Shown here: positions 50,004 through 58,852 of the stretch, piece after piece
Layout of the letters: every line of letters begins with the position of its first letter
How positions within the stretch are numbered: the stretch's first letter is position 1
Source: Spirochaetales bacterium
GTDB lineage: Bacteria > Spirochaetota > Spirochaetia > SZUA-6 > DRHE01
NCBI GenBank assembly: GCA_030615505.1
Contig: JAUWZD010000001.1
Location: 1-64,000 of the forward strand
Direction of reading: 5' to 3'
Length of the DNA stretch: 64,000 nucleotides
Program-made: the position numbers and the translations under genes
Notes under the pieces: model-generated
Databases searched by the model: none
What the model was told of the DNA's origin: nothing
What the model saw: only the letters and a program-made list of their open reading frames with translations

Positions 50004-51248
50004 ATGACAGATATTTTTGATAAATGCTACGGCAGTGAAGGATACTTCGGCTACTTTAGAGCGAAAAATGACATGTACTTTACTCAACCTGTACTGGAGG
50101 GAATTCCAGGTCCCCGAATGAAGTTCCAGGGCAAAAAGGTCATTATGTGGGCAATAAATAACTACACCGGACTTGCCGGAAATGAAGATGTAAAGAATGC
50201 GGTCCGAAAATCCTTAGAGTCGTGGGGCACATTTTCTCCAATGGGTTCACGCATGCTTACGGGGAATACGGAAAAACACATTGACTTAGAAAAGAAACTG
50301 GCACAATTTTTACAGAAACCGGCAGCCGTGCTCTTCAATTATGGATACCTGGGTGTTATAGGCACCATATCAGCCCTGGTGGGAAGAGACGATCAAATTC
50401 TTATGGATAAACTCTCCCATGCTTCAATAGTGGATGGGACAATTCTTGCTTCAATGGGAAAGCGTTTCAGGCCTTTTAAACACAATGATATGGATAATCT
50501 TGAATTCCACCTAAAAGCAGCCAATAAAGAACGGAAGGGCGGTCTCCTGATTGTTATCGAGGGCGTCTACGGCATGCGGGGAGACCTTGCCGACTTGAAG
50601 AGCATCTGTGCGTTAAAAGAAAAGTACGAAGCACGGCTCTTTGTTGATGATGCCCATGGATTCGGTGTTATGGGTGAAAATGGACGGGGCGCCGGCGAAC
50701 ATTTCGGTGTCCAGGACAAAATCGATCTCTATTTCGGGACTTTTGCCAAAGCATTTGCCGCTATCGGTGGTGTAACTGCCGGAGAAGAGAAACCTGTGGA
50801 TTATATCAGGTATAATGCACGAACCTATGTGTTTGCCAAAAGCCTGCCAATGATCTTTGTTGATGCTATTAACGCCTCACTTGATGTAATGATCAAAAAG
50901 CCGGAGCTGCGACAGCGAGCCTGGACTGTAGCAAAGCAGCTCCAGCAGGGATTGGTGGACCTGGGTTATGATATCGGCGATACGCAGTCGCCTATCACGC
51001 CCGTCTATGTCCCTGCAGGAAGTGCAGAAACCGCAATGTCTATGATGAGAATGCTCAGAGAGGACTATGGCGTTTTTGTATCGGCGGTAATCTACCCGGT
51101 TGTTCCGCATGGAGTTGTGCTTTTCCGGATGATTCCCACAGCATCACATTCGGATGAGGATGTGAAAGATACTCTATCTGCATTTAAGAATCTTCGTGAC
51201 AGACTGAAACTTGATTTGACACAAAAGCCATCAAGGGCCAATAAGTAG
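50004..51248 (+). CDS. Alpha-oxoamine synthase family PLP enzyme (KBL/AONS/SPT-like)
   Basis: 414 residues from ATG 50004, chosen because GAGGAAGG lies directly upstream; the GTG at 49992 would place that ribosome site inside the gene. The PLP site is complete: DKLSHASIVDG (stacking His), VIEGVYGMRGD, LFVDDAHGFGVMGENGRGA (Asp and His) and GTFAKAFAAIGG (Schiff-base Lys). Family members join an amino acid to an acyl-CoA, giving aminoketobutyrate, aminolevulinate, KAPA or 3-ketosphinganine. The neighbouring acyl-CoA synthetase could supply CoA thioesters. Sphingolipid synthesis is an attractive option but not shown. Confidence 0.88.
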   Translation: MTDIFDKCYGSEGYFGYFRAKNDMYFTQPVLEGIPGPRMKFQGKKVIMWAINNYTGLAGNEDVKNAVRKSLESWGTFSPMGSRMLTGNTEKHIDLEKKLAQFLQKPAAVLFNYGYLGVIGTISALVGRDDQILMDKLSHASIVDGTILASMGKRFRPFKHNDMDNLEFHLKAANKERKGGLLIVIEGVYGMRGDLADLKSICALKEKYEARLFVDDAHGFGVMGENGRGAGEHFGVQDKIDLYFGTFAKAFAAIGGVTAGEEKPVDYIRYNARTYVFAKSLPMIFVDAINASLDVMIKKPELRQRAWTVAKQLQQGLVDLGYDIGDTQSPITPVYVPAGSAETAMSMMRMLREDYGVFVSAVIYPVVPHGVVLFRMIPTASHSDEDVKDTLSAFKNLRDRLKLDLTQKPSRANK

Positions 51249-51249
51249 T

Positions 51250-51954
51250 CTAACCTTTGAGAGGCCTCGTATGGATTCCGCATTCACCTCCGCATTTACT
51301 GGTACCTGACCAGCGACCCGCTCTCTCATCCGGATCTTTGGTTATACGAGTACACGGGGCGCAGCCCAAAGAGCGGTATCCTTCAGCATAAAGAGGATTT
51401 ACATCTACCCGATTAAGAGCAAGATACTGCCATACTTCACGTTCTTTCCATATAAGAATGGGGTTAAGTTTAATAAGACCTTCATCCCGTTCCTCTACCT
51501 CCTGAAAGTCTACACGGGTGCGTCCTTCAGTACATCGTAATCCCGTAACCCAGCACCGCACATTCATCTCATCGATGGCCCAGCGTATTGGCTTTACTTT
51601 TAAGATATCACAGCATTGATCAGGATCCGTCTCATAAAGATTAGAAGGAATTTCCTCAGTATTTTTATATACTTTCAATTCAGGGTATTTAGCAACTTCA
51701 TCTTTCATGAATTGAACCGTTTCCGGAGGTTTAAAGCGGGTTGTTATAATGAAACCGCGAATATTGGGGCTCACTCTTTTTGCAAGGTGCCAAACGGCAA
51801 CAGAGTCTTTACCGAGGCTGTTGGCAACTACTAACGAATCACCAAAATTTTCATAGGCTCTTTCTATCAGCGAAAGGGAGTGATCTACTTTTTCTTTGAA
51901 ATTCTTAGTCTCTACCAGTGATTGGATGTCTGTCTGTTTCACTAATTCGATCAT
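51250..51954 (-). CDS. cysH: APS/PAPS reductase, CysH family
   Basis: 234 residues. VVANSLGKDSVAVWHLAKR is the PP-loop (SxGKDS), DQCCDILKVKPIRWAI and LGCAPCTRIT give the CC..CxxC set that binds the 4Fe-4S cluster typical of APS-using forms, and the tail GGECGIH holds the catalytic Cys (ECGLH motif). It reduces activated sulfate to sulfite with thioredoxin. It stands alone and convergent with the oxoamine synthase gene, stops almost touching; no other sulfate-assimilation genes are near. Confidence 0.9.
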   Translation of the reverse strand: MIELVKQTDIQSLVETKNFKEKVDHSLSLIERAYENFGDSLVVANSLGKDSVAVWHLAKRVSPNIRGFIITTRFKPPETVQFMKDEVAKYPELKVYKNTEEIPSNLYETDPDQCCDILKVKPIRWAIDEMNVRCWVTGLRCTEGRTRVDFQEVEERDEGLIKLNPILIWKEREVWQYLALNRVDVNPLYAEGYRSLGCAPCTRITKDPDERAGRWSGTSKCGGECGIHTRPLKG

Positions 51955-52149
51955 AAATATTCCCCTTATATGAAGACATTATATTTAATATTAATTACTC
52001 CTATTATTTGGTCAATTCGTAATGCTCAAAACCCGATGAAATTCCTTTTATAGGACTCAAATAAATCAAAATATGCAAAAAAAGTAGTTTATTTTGTAAT
52101 TCTGTTGTGAATATTTGAAGATAATATTCATTTTATCGGGATATAATAC

Positions 52150-52178
52150 TTGTTCTTTAAACAATTATAGTATATTAT
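52150..52178 (+). promoter_or_regulatory. Promoter of the tetR gene
   Basis: TTGTTC (52150-52155) and TATTAT (52173-52178) lie 17 bases apart. The predicted start is about 10 bases before ATG 52196, too short for a ribosome site, so the message may be nearly leaderless. Confidence 0.45.
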
Positions 52179-52195
52179 TTTTATATTGTATAGTA

Positions 52196-52858
52196 ATGGA
52201 AAGTGATAAAAAAAAGACCATCCTGGAAGTCGGTAAACGGCTGTTTACCGATTATGGCTACAGAGATGTTAATATTGAACGAATATCCAAAGAAGCCGGT
52301 CTAAGCACGGGAAGCTTTTATAATTATTTTCCAGGCAAGGAGTCTTTTTACGCAGAAATACTCGATACAATAGAAAAGCATGGAATACAGGAAGCAGAGC
52401 GTATCGTTTCGCGCCTCCGCTCACCCTTAAACCGATTAAAGGCTCTCTACCGCTTTACAACCCTGGGAATAAAAAGAAGTAAGATTCTCCGCGGTATTTT
52501 GACAAATGATGAAAAATATATATTTCCCGGCTCAGAAGAACGGCATAATCGTGCAGAGAGCCTGCGCACACATATTGAGAAGATGATCGGCGATATCATC
52601 AAGGACGGCGCTAAAAAGAGAGTCTTCCGTTCGGGACTTTTCAAAAATCCTAAACTCATGGTGATAGCCATTTACGACACCATTCTGATGCATTACGAGA
52701 ATGAGAATATCGAAGAACTCATGGATGACATTCTTCTCCTTATCGAAAGGGGACTTAAGCGGCGCCTGCGTTTGAGACATCGGGACGAACGGATCGATAG
52801 GCGCATCGGGCGCATTGATAGAAACAGGTCTTCAGATAGGAGAATTAGCGGCCTTTAA
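52196..52858 (+). CDS. TetR/AcrR-family transcriptional regulator
   Basis: 220 residues from ATG 52196; an upstream TTG at 52115 would add a hydrophobic stretch unlike the family. The helix-turn-helix is KKTILEVGKRLFTDYGYRDVNIERISKEAGLSTGSFYNYFPGKESFY. The ligand domain is about 140 residues. The end is unusual: RLRLRHRDERIDRRIGRIDR and further Arg/Asp-rich residues form a repetitive charged tail that could bind nucleic acid or fold as a helix. No target operon is evident; cysH is divergent, and the VOC/LemA operon converges. Confidence 0.88.
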   Translation: MESDKKKTILEVGKRLFTDYGYRDVNIERISKEAGLSTGSFYNYFPGKESFYAEILDTIEKHGIQEAERIVSRLRSPLNRLKALYRFTTLGIKRSKILRGILTNDEKYIFPGSEERHNRAESLRTHIEKMIGDIIKDGAKKRVFRSGLFKNPKLMVIAIYDTILMHYENENIEELMDDILLLIERGLKRRLRLRHRDERIDRRIGRIDRNRSSDRRISGL

Positions 52859-52863
52859 GGTCT

Positions 52864-53955
52864 CTAATCCTTAATCCGGCTCAAGAAAAGTGTCTTTAAC
52901 ATCCAGTTGGGAAGCGGCTTTTCCGGATTGCGTTTTTTCAGGTTCAAATATAAGCCCAACTTTTTTACTATCGGAATCTTATAGGTTTCAACAAATTCGA
53001 TTAAGGTTCCATCAGGATCTTCAATGTAGCTGAAATGACCGGAAGCATCACCCATATCAAATGAAGTAGAACTATCAACTGTAAAGGGAAAACCCTTTTC
53101 CTTACATTCCTCCTGTAGTAATTTCATTCCATGAATATCAAAACAGAGATGAATAAATCCCAAATCTCCCCAATAGCGATCAGTAAATATTTTTTTAGGT
53201 TTTCTCTTTATTGATTGAATCAGTTCAATCCGGCTGGGACCAAGCCAGCGGCTGAGGCTGCCCTTTCTTTCCTGCTTATGAGTTAACAGTACTCTTCTTA
53301 CTTTCTCCCCTCCGCCGTTCAAGGGCTTAAGATCTTGAAAGACTCCGGTTTCATCATAGATTGTTTCATTATAGCCAAGAATATCCGAATAGAGGGAGCG
53401 CGCTTTATCAATATCTGAGACACCGATCATGCAGCCGCAGGCCCCGCCAGTTTGATGCTTACCCTTAGAAAACCAATGGTCTCCTTTAACGATCTGAAAA
53501 ATCATACCGAATGGATCTTTTATAAAAAAATGATCATTTCCACCGGGATCTTTAGCTACTTCCCCTAAAATATCTACTCCTCTGCTCTTAAGGGTTTCAG
53601 AGGATATCTGCACATCGTGTGCCTTGACTCTTACCGCGAATAGACCCAAATCACCAGGTTGAAGTGTAAATTTAGGCGCCTGTGGTTCTCGGCTGGTATA
53701 TTGCCAGATCTCAAATGCGCTGCCGCCCTGAATATTACCTGCCAGTACGGCATGTCGTCTCTGCGATTTACCTCCCGTATAGGCAAGCATTAAATCGGCA
53801 ACTCCAGAATCCTCAAAGATGGGTATGTCCATGCCAAAATTCAATCGATACCACCTGAAGGCATTTGCTAAATCAGGCACACCGATTCCGATCTGCTGTA
53901 TTCCGCTGATAATTTTTGTTTCCACGGGTTTCACTTTAACTGTTTCAATCCTCAA
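52864..53955 (-). CDS. VOC-superfamily protein with two domains (HPPD-like)
   Basis: 363 residues with two tandem vicinal-oxygen-chelate units. The first begins IQQIGIGVPDLANAFRWYRLNFGMDIPIFED, ending DPFGMIFQIVKG. The second begins CGCMIGVSDIDKARSLYSDILGYNETIYDETG, passes GFIHLCFDIHGM and ends YIEDPDGTLIEFVE. His and Glu metal ligands (HLCFD, LIEF) are present in the second unit; the first lacks some. It belongs to the dioxygenase/glyoxalase fold, with reaction unknown. It overlaps the TPM-domain gene by 11 bases and ends the lemA operon. Confidence 0.85.
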   Translation of the reverse strand: MRIETVKVKPVETKIISGIQQIGIGVPDLANAFRWYRLNFGMDIPIFEDSGVADLMLAYTGGKSQRRHAVLAGNIQGGSAFEIWQYTSREPQAPKFTLQPGDLGLFAVRVKAHDVQISSETLKSRGVDILGEVAKDPGGNDHFFIKDPFGMIFQIVKGDHWFSKGKHQTGGACGCMIGVSDIDKARSLYSDILGYNETIYDETGVFQDLKPLNGGGEKVRRVLLTHKQERKGSLSRWLGPSRIELIQSIKRKPKKIFTDRYWGDLGFIHLCFDIHGMKLLQEECKEKGFPFTVDSSTSFDMGDASGHFSYIEDPDGTLIEFVETYKIPIVKKLGLYLNLKKRNPEKPLPNWMLKTLFLSRIKD

Positions 53956-54607
53956 CTATTAAGTTAGCAAGTTCGTCAGTGTCATCAGGCTTTATGGGGA
54001 AATGATCTTTCAGTAATTCACCGCAGCGCTTAACCGCATTGCATATAGCCTGACTCTGACGATGTTCTTTTATGCCGGTAATCACCATATTCACAATTTC
54101 CTGCCACACAGAAGTATCAAGCTTGTCATTGATACCCTTATCCGCCAGAATCCAGGCCTTTCGCTCAAACACGGAAATAAAAATCAGTATTCCCGTTTGA
54201 TCTTTAGTCCTGTTGAGCCCCTTTTTGAAAAAAGAGGTTAAGGCTGCCTCTTCTACTTCTTCTTTCATTTCATCAGCGGAAATGAAGAGACGTTTTAAAG
54301 CAGGAATCCTCTTTATGATTTCATGGCAGATCAAAAAAGAGATACCGAAAATAGTAGGAAAGATCCATAAATCAAAGATAGTAAAACCTCCCCATCTTCT
54401 CTGTATGCTTATTACTGCCGTAATGATAATGGCGATTATAAAGCTGACCGTAATACCGCCTGTCATGTTTGAAAGGGGATAGTGATAACTCGATGAAACC
54501 ACCATTGGCACAATTTCACCGGAGGTAATCTTTTCTACCCCTTGAACACTCTGTATGATTTGCTTTCTCTCATCCTCTGATAGAAAGGATTCAGTCAGAT
54601 TTTTCAT
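53945..54607 (-). CDS. TPM-domain membrane protein (second TPM gene)
   Basis: 220 residues. An N-terminal part of the TPM fold (FLSEDERKQIIQSVQGVEKITSGEIVPMVV) is interrupted by two membrane helices (about 48-68 and 78-100), and the fold resumes at about 115 with EEAALTSFFKKGLNRTKDQTGILIFISVFERKAWILADKGIN. LNRTxxxTGILIFISxxERxxxILADxGI is typical of this branch. TPM domains are extracytoplasmic phosphatase-like or adaptor modules; the function is not settled. It follows the YgcG-like gene by 45 bases. Confidence 0.88.
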   Translation of the reverse strand: MKNLTESFLSEDERKQIIQSVQGVEKITSGEIVPMVVSSSYHYPLSNMTGGITVSFIIAIIITAVISIQRRWGGFTIFDLWIFPTIFGISFLICHEIIKRIPALKRLFISADEMKEEVEEAALTSFFKKGLNRTKDQTGILIFISVFERKAWILADKGINDKLDTSVWQEIVNMVITGIKEHRQSQAICNAVKRCGELLKDHFPIKPDDTDELANLIVED

Positions 54608-54652
54608 AATATACTACCCTCAATTCATACTATATATGTGCGCTGTGTCAGG

Positions 54653-55522
54653 CTACCAGCCGCCCGAAGCGCCCCCGCCGCCGAAACCTCCTCCACCTCC
54701 GCTGAAGCCGCCGCTGCCGAATCCACCTCCGAAACCGCTTCTTCCGCTCCTGCGGCCGTATCCAATACCGGGAAAAAAATACATGCCCGGAAGGATTAAG
54801 CCCCCTAAAAATCCAAAGGGAATCATGACTAAAAGCATGGTAAGTCCCAGGGATAGAGAAAACCAGGCTACCAGCGGGAGAAGTATGGCGCCCGCCGCAG
54901 CCCCAATAATGCGCCTTTTGGATCCCAGCATAGAAATAACGATAAGCAGTATTATGAAGGGCATGAGACTGCCTCTTGAGAGTCTGCGAGTTGCTGTTAC
55001 GGTGGTTTTCCCGCTGCCCTCATATTCGCCTTTCACCGCTTGAACAATTGCATCCACTCCCATAATGAATCCCTCATTAAAGCGGCCGGCTTCAAAGTTG
55101 GGACGGATTTCATAATCGATAATGCGTCCTGCCAGAAGGTCGGTCAAGCGGCCCTCAAGACCATATCCGACCTCTATTCTGACCTTACGGTCATTTTTAG
55201 AAACGAGCAGAAGCAATCCATTGTCGTATTCCTTCTGTCCGATTTCCCACTCTTCCGCCACACGAATGGAGTACTCCTCCAGGGGCTCGCCTTCCAGGGA
55301 GGGTATAGTCAACACAACTAATTGAGTAGAATCCGACTCTTCTAAGGATTTCAGTTTTGAATCAAGCTGGGACTCTGTGGATCCGGATATCATGTCGGCG
55401 TAATCGTTCACCCTGCCCCTGAGGCGAGGCACATCAAGGGCCAGGAGTAAGGGAGCTATGAGGAGCTGAATAAGGAAAAAAAACGTCCAGACCAGAAATT
55501 TATTCGATGTCTGCCGGTTCAT
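54653..55522 (-). CDS. TPM-domain protein, YgcG type
   Basis: 289 residues. Signal peptide 1-28, then LRGRVNDYADMISGSTESQLDSKLKSLEESDSTQLVVLTIPSLEGEPLEEYSIRVAEEWEIGQKEYDNGLLLLVSKNDRKVRIEVGYGLEGRLTD, a complete TPM domain. Two membrane segments follow (about 180-220), and the tail is a Gly/Ser-rich repeat (GFGGGFGSGGFSGGGGGFG...GW), the usual end of YgcG proteins. It overlaps the LemA stop by one base. LemA and YgcG-like genes are coupled in most bacteria, with a proposed role in envelope function. Confidence 0.93.
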   Translation of the reverse strand: MNRQTSNKFLVWTFFFLIQLLIAPLLLALDVPRLRGRVNDYADMISGSTESQLDSKLKSLEESDSTQLVVLTIPSLEGEPLEEYSIRVAEEWEIGQKEYDNGLLLLVSKNDRKVRIEVGYGLEGRLTDLLAGRIIDYEIRPNFEAGRFNEGFIMGVDAIVQAVKGEYEGSGKTTVTATRRLSRGSLMPFIILLIVISMLGSKRRIIGAAAGAILLPLVAWFSLSLGLTMLLVMIPFGFLGGLILPGMYFFPGIGYGRRSGRSGFGGGFGSGGFSGGGGGFGGGGASGGW

Positions 55523-56109
55523 TAAAATTTCACTTCCGGTACGGTTTGTGCGGCTTCATCGGCCTTGAAATATTCCTTTCTCTCAAGATTTAACATGATG
55601 TTGTTAGTAATAGAGTTGGGAAATCTTCTGATTGAGAAATTGAACTTTTCAACAGCCGCATTATACCGCTGCCTGGCAACACTTATCCTGTTTTCCGTGC
55701 CCTCAAGTTGATGCTGCAAGTCTCTGAAATTCTGATTCGCCTTGAGGTCAGGATACCGCTCAACAACCACCATGAGGCGCGCCAGTGAAGAGGAAAGTGC
55801 TCCCTGGGCAGCCTGGAATTTCGCTATGGCATCGGGGTCACTCAGGCTCTCCGGAGACAACTGAATCGAGGTAGCCTTTGCCCTTGCCTCAATGACCGCC
55901 TGCAGAGTTTCCTTTTCATGCGCAGCATATCCCTTGACTACCTCCACCAGATTAGGAATCAGGTCCGCCCGCCGCTGAAGTTGGGATTCAAGGTCCCCCC
56001 AGGCCTTAAAAACGGCTTCGTCATTCCTCTGCATGGTATTGTAACCGCATCCGGTAAAAAGCCCTACTGCGAATAAAATAATCAACCAATTAATCCATCG
56101 CCTGTACAT
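55522..56109 (-). CDS. lemA: LemA-family lipoprotein
   Basis: 195 residues from ATG 56109; the ATG four codons earlier overlaps the ribosome site GGAGG and is less likely. The lipobox LFTGC follows a hydrophobic stretch, so Cys 20 or so is lipidated. The helical LemA core is [53 protein letters not shown] and [31 protein letters not shown]. It heads the four-gene operon LemA, YgcG-like, second TPM, VOC. Confidence 0.94.
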   Translation of the reverse strand: MYRRWINWLIILFAVGLFTGCGYNTMQRNDEAVFKAWGDLESQLQRRADLIPNLVEVVKGYAAHEKETLQAVIEARAKATSIQLSPESLSDPDAIAKFQAAQGALSSSLARLMVVVERYPDLKANQNFRDLQHQLEGTENRISVARQRYNAAVEKFNFSIRRFPNSITNNIMLNLERKEYFKADEAAQTVPEVKF

Positions 56110-56276
56110 ATTTACCTCCATATTGAGAATGCTAATCGTATACTTTTTAAACTAAGGTTAATGTAAAGATTAAGAAGAGGATAGGCAAGAGTTTAACTTG
56201 AAAAAGCCCTTTAGAATGTTAAGGTTGAAATCGATGACAGCTTTTGTATTTTGTACCCATCTGTTTTACACTAGTT

Positions 56277-58607
56277 TTAGACAGTGTTAATAGCTTTATG
56301 TATTACCTTGCTGAGCTCTTCAATTTCATAGGGTTTGGTAATAACATCCTTAAAACCATATTTCTTATAATCAGCCATTATAGGATCATTGGAATAACCG
56401 CTTGAAACAATTGTTATAATTTCAGGGTCTATTTTAAGCAATTCATTGATTGTCTCCTTGCCGCCCATTCCTCCTGGAATGGTTAAATCCAGGATTACGA
56501 CATCAAAGGGATTATTGGATTCCTTTGACTTTTTGTACAATTCTATGGCGTCGTTTCCATCTCTGACAACAGTTGCTTCATATCCAACTCTCTTAAGCAT
56601 ATCTGTTACAACCCTTCCTACTATCTCTTCATCCTCCATTACCAGAACTCTTCCCTGACCTGAAATGGGTTTCGCTTTCTTATCGTTTTTTATCAGGGCT
56701 TTTTTCCGTATAGATGGAAGATAAATATGAACGATAGTTCCCTTTCTCACTTCAGAGTCAACTGCAATATATCCATCATGCTGTTTAATTATGGAGTAAG
56801 ATGTAGCAAGCCCAAGGCCGCTTCCCTTCTGCTTTGTTGTAAAATATGGATCAAATATCTTGGCAAGGTGGTTTTCGGGGATTCCAATTCCCTGATCTTT
56901 TATGGTGATTTTAACATATTTCCCATCTTTTAAGGGCAGATTGTCTTCTTTTTTAACGATAGTATTTTTTGCAGTTACCTGGCTATTTCCACCCTCAGGC
57001 ATAGCATGCTTGGCATTAATGATTATATTGTGAATTACCTGACTTATCTGCCCTTCATCCACTTCAACAGGCCAGAGATTATCCGGTAAGAAAAAATCAC
57101 ACCTGACATTAGAACCACTGAGGGCAAAATTAACGGTATTCTTTATTAATTCAACAATATAGGTTGTTTTTTTAATTGGCTCTCCACCTTTAGCAAAGGT
57201 AAGCAATTTATACGTAAGATCTTTTGCTCGCAGGGAGGCTTTCGCTGCCATGGTTAGATTTTTAAATACTTCATCTCCAGGGGATACTACGAGCTTAGCA
57301 AGAGAGATATTACCCATAATAGCAGTTAGCAGATTATTAAAATCATGAGCTATACCACCTGCAAGAGTGCCAATTGATTCAAGTTTCCTAACTTTTAGAA
57401 GCTCCTGTTCCAGATGCTTCTGTTCAGTAACGTCTTTCGACATTAACACAAATCCAATTAAATTATCTTCAGTATCCCATATACCGGATACTACAGATTC
57501 AATAAAGCGAGTTCCCTGTTTCTTTTTTTGTTCAAAAGAATATTTATATTCATTTCGTTTTCTAACTCTTTCTATAGCCCTTTCAAAATGAACGGGATCT
57601 ATTATCTTTATATCATAAAGGGTTCGACCAATGATATCTTCTGCTCTGTGTCTAAAAATCTTTTGAGCCATTGGATTATAATATCGAATATGAAAATCGA
57701 GATCTGTAGCAATAATGGCCATATCTATGGAGGACCGCAAGATATTGTCCAGGTATACTTTTTTCTCGCTTAGATTCTTTAGAGTCTCCTCCAGCATCCC
57801 CTCTTTTTCTCTTATAATTTGCTTTAAAGTTCCTATGTATGCGCTCTCCAATCCCTTGATGATATCGTACTGGGTAACCAGACCTGCGATTTTGCCTTCT
57901 TTATCAACAACGACCAATCTACGTATTTTTTCCTTATTCATAATCATTGCAGCATCATGAACAGGTGCGTCAGAGGATATAGTTCTTATCGGATGGCTCA
58001 TTACTTCTTCGATTTTAATAGCCCCTGTATCGATTCCCCGATGCAATAATCCGGTTACATCACGCTCGGTTAATACCCCGACAGGAGACTGATTTTCTTC
58101 AACGATTATACAACTGATCGAACGATCGACCATAGTTGAGATGGCTTTATGAACCAAACACCCCTTTTTAACGGTTAGTACTATTTTTGTCATTATTTTG
58201 GCTATGTTCTTGATCTCTACAAAATATTCTAAACCGAGATTGTTAAGGATATCAGTAAGAGTAACCACACCAATAAGCTCATCATTTGAATTTACTATTA
58301 CAAGGTGCCGTATTCTGTTAACTGCCAGTAGATTGTATGCTTTATAGATATTGATATCGCTCTGTGCAGTAATAACCGGTTTGCTCATTAATTCCTTTAT
58401 TTCACGTTTCTCCAAGTTGGCTGCCTGATTAATGGTCCGAACAATATCTCTCTCCGTAAATATTCCCAGCGGCTTTTTATCTCGGACCACCAAAAGGCAA
58501 CTGATTATTTTTCTCTTCATGATTGAGACTGCTTCTGAAATGGGAATCTCAGGTGATACCGTAATGACTTTTGAGGTTAATATCTCCTGGATTGAGTTTT
58601 TGGTCAT
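56277..58607 (-). CDS. Hybrid sensor histidine kinase with four CBS domains and a PAS domain
   Basis: 776 residues, no membrane segments, so cytoplasmic. Four CBS motifs fill residues 1-250 (ITVSPEIPISEAVSIMKRK, VITAQSDINIYKAYNLLAVN, VLTVKKGCLVHKAISTMVDR, IRTISSDAPVHDAAMIMNKE). A coiled coil leads to a PAS domain (about 285-395) and the kinase: LAGGIAHDFNNLLTAIMGN (phosphorylated His), HNIIINAKHAM (N box), DQGIGIPENHLAKIFDPYFTTKQKGSGLG (G boxes). The receiver has VVILDLTIPGG with the phospho-Asp. CBS pairs sense adenine nucleotides, so it probably reads energy state. No partner regulator is adjacent. Confidence 0.92.
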   Translation of the reverse strand: MTKNSIQEILTSKVITVSPEIPISEAVSIMKRKIISCLLVVRDKKPLGIFTERDIVRTINQAANLEKREIKELMSKPVITAQSDINIYKAYNLLAVNRIRHLVIVNSNDELIGVVTLTDILNNLGLEYFVEIKNIAKIMTKIVLTVKKGCLVHKAISTMVDRSISCIIVEENQSPVGVLTERDVTGLLHRGIDTGAIKIEEVMSHPIRTISSDAPVHDAAMIMNKEKIRRLVVVDKEGKIAGLVTQYDIIKGLESAYIGTLKQIIREKEGMLEETLKNLSEKKVYLDNILRSSIDMAIIATDLDFHIRYYNPMAQKIFRHRAEDIIGRTLYDIKIIDPVHFERAIERVRKRNEYKYSFEQKKKQGTRFIESVVSGIWDTEDNLIGFVLMSKDVTEQKHLEQELLKVRKLESIGTLAGGIAHDFNNLLTAIMGNISLAKLVVSPGDEVFKNLTMAAKASLRAKDLTYKLLTFAKGGEPIKKTTYIVELIKNTVNFALSGSNVRCDFFLPDNLWPVEVDEGQISQVIHNIIINAKHAMPEGGNSQVTAKNTIVKKEDNLPLKDGKYVKITIKDQGIGIPENHLAKIFDPYFTTKQKGSGLGLATSYSIIKQHDGYIAVDSEVRKGTIVHIYLPSIRKKALIKNDKKAKPISGQGRVLVMEDEEIVGRVVTDMLKRVGYEATVVRDGNDAIELYKKSKESNNPFDVVILDLTIPGGMGGKETINELLKIDPEIITIVSSGYSNDPIMADYKKYGFKDVITKPYEIEELSKVIHKAINTV

Positions 58608-58852
58608 AACCTTCCCGGCAATAATAATTTTACGATCAACCTGTTATATAACATAATGAACTATAATATTATCAGATTTTTCGTTTACAAATTTAGCATT
58701 AAGCTGTCTTTCTTGCAAGAAGTTAATTTTTAATTAACCAATGCCGGAACCACTCTTTTTTGATCTTCAATGCGCACCCAGTATTGACCTTTAAATCGAA
58801 TCTCTTTAATGTAGACCACATTCGGAAAGAGGTCACAGCGCAGGAGGGCCGA

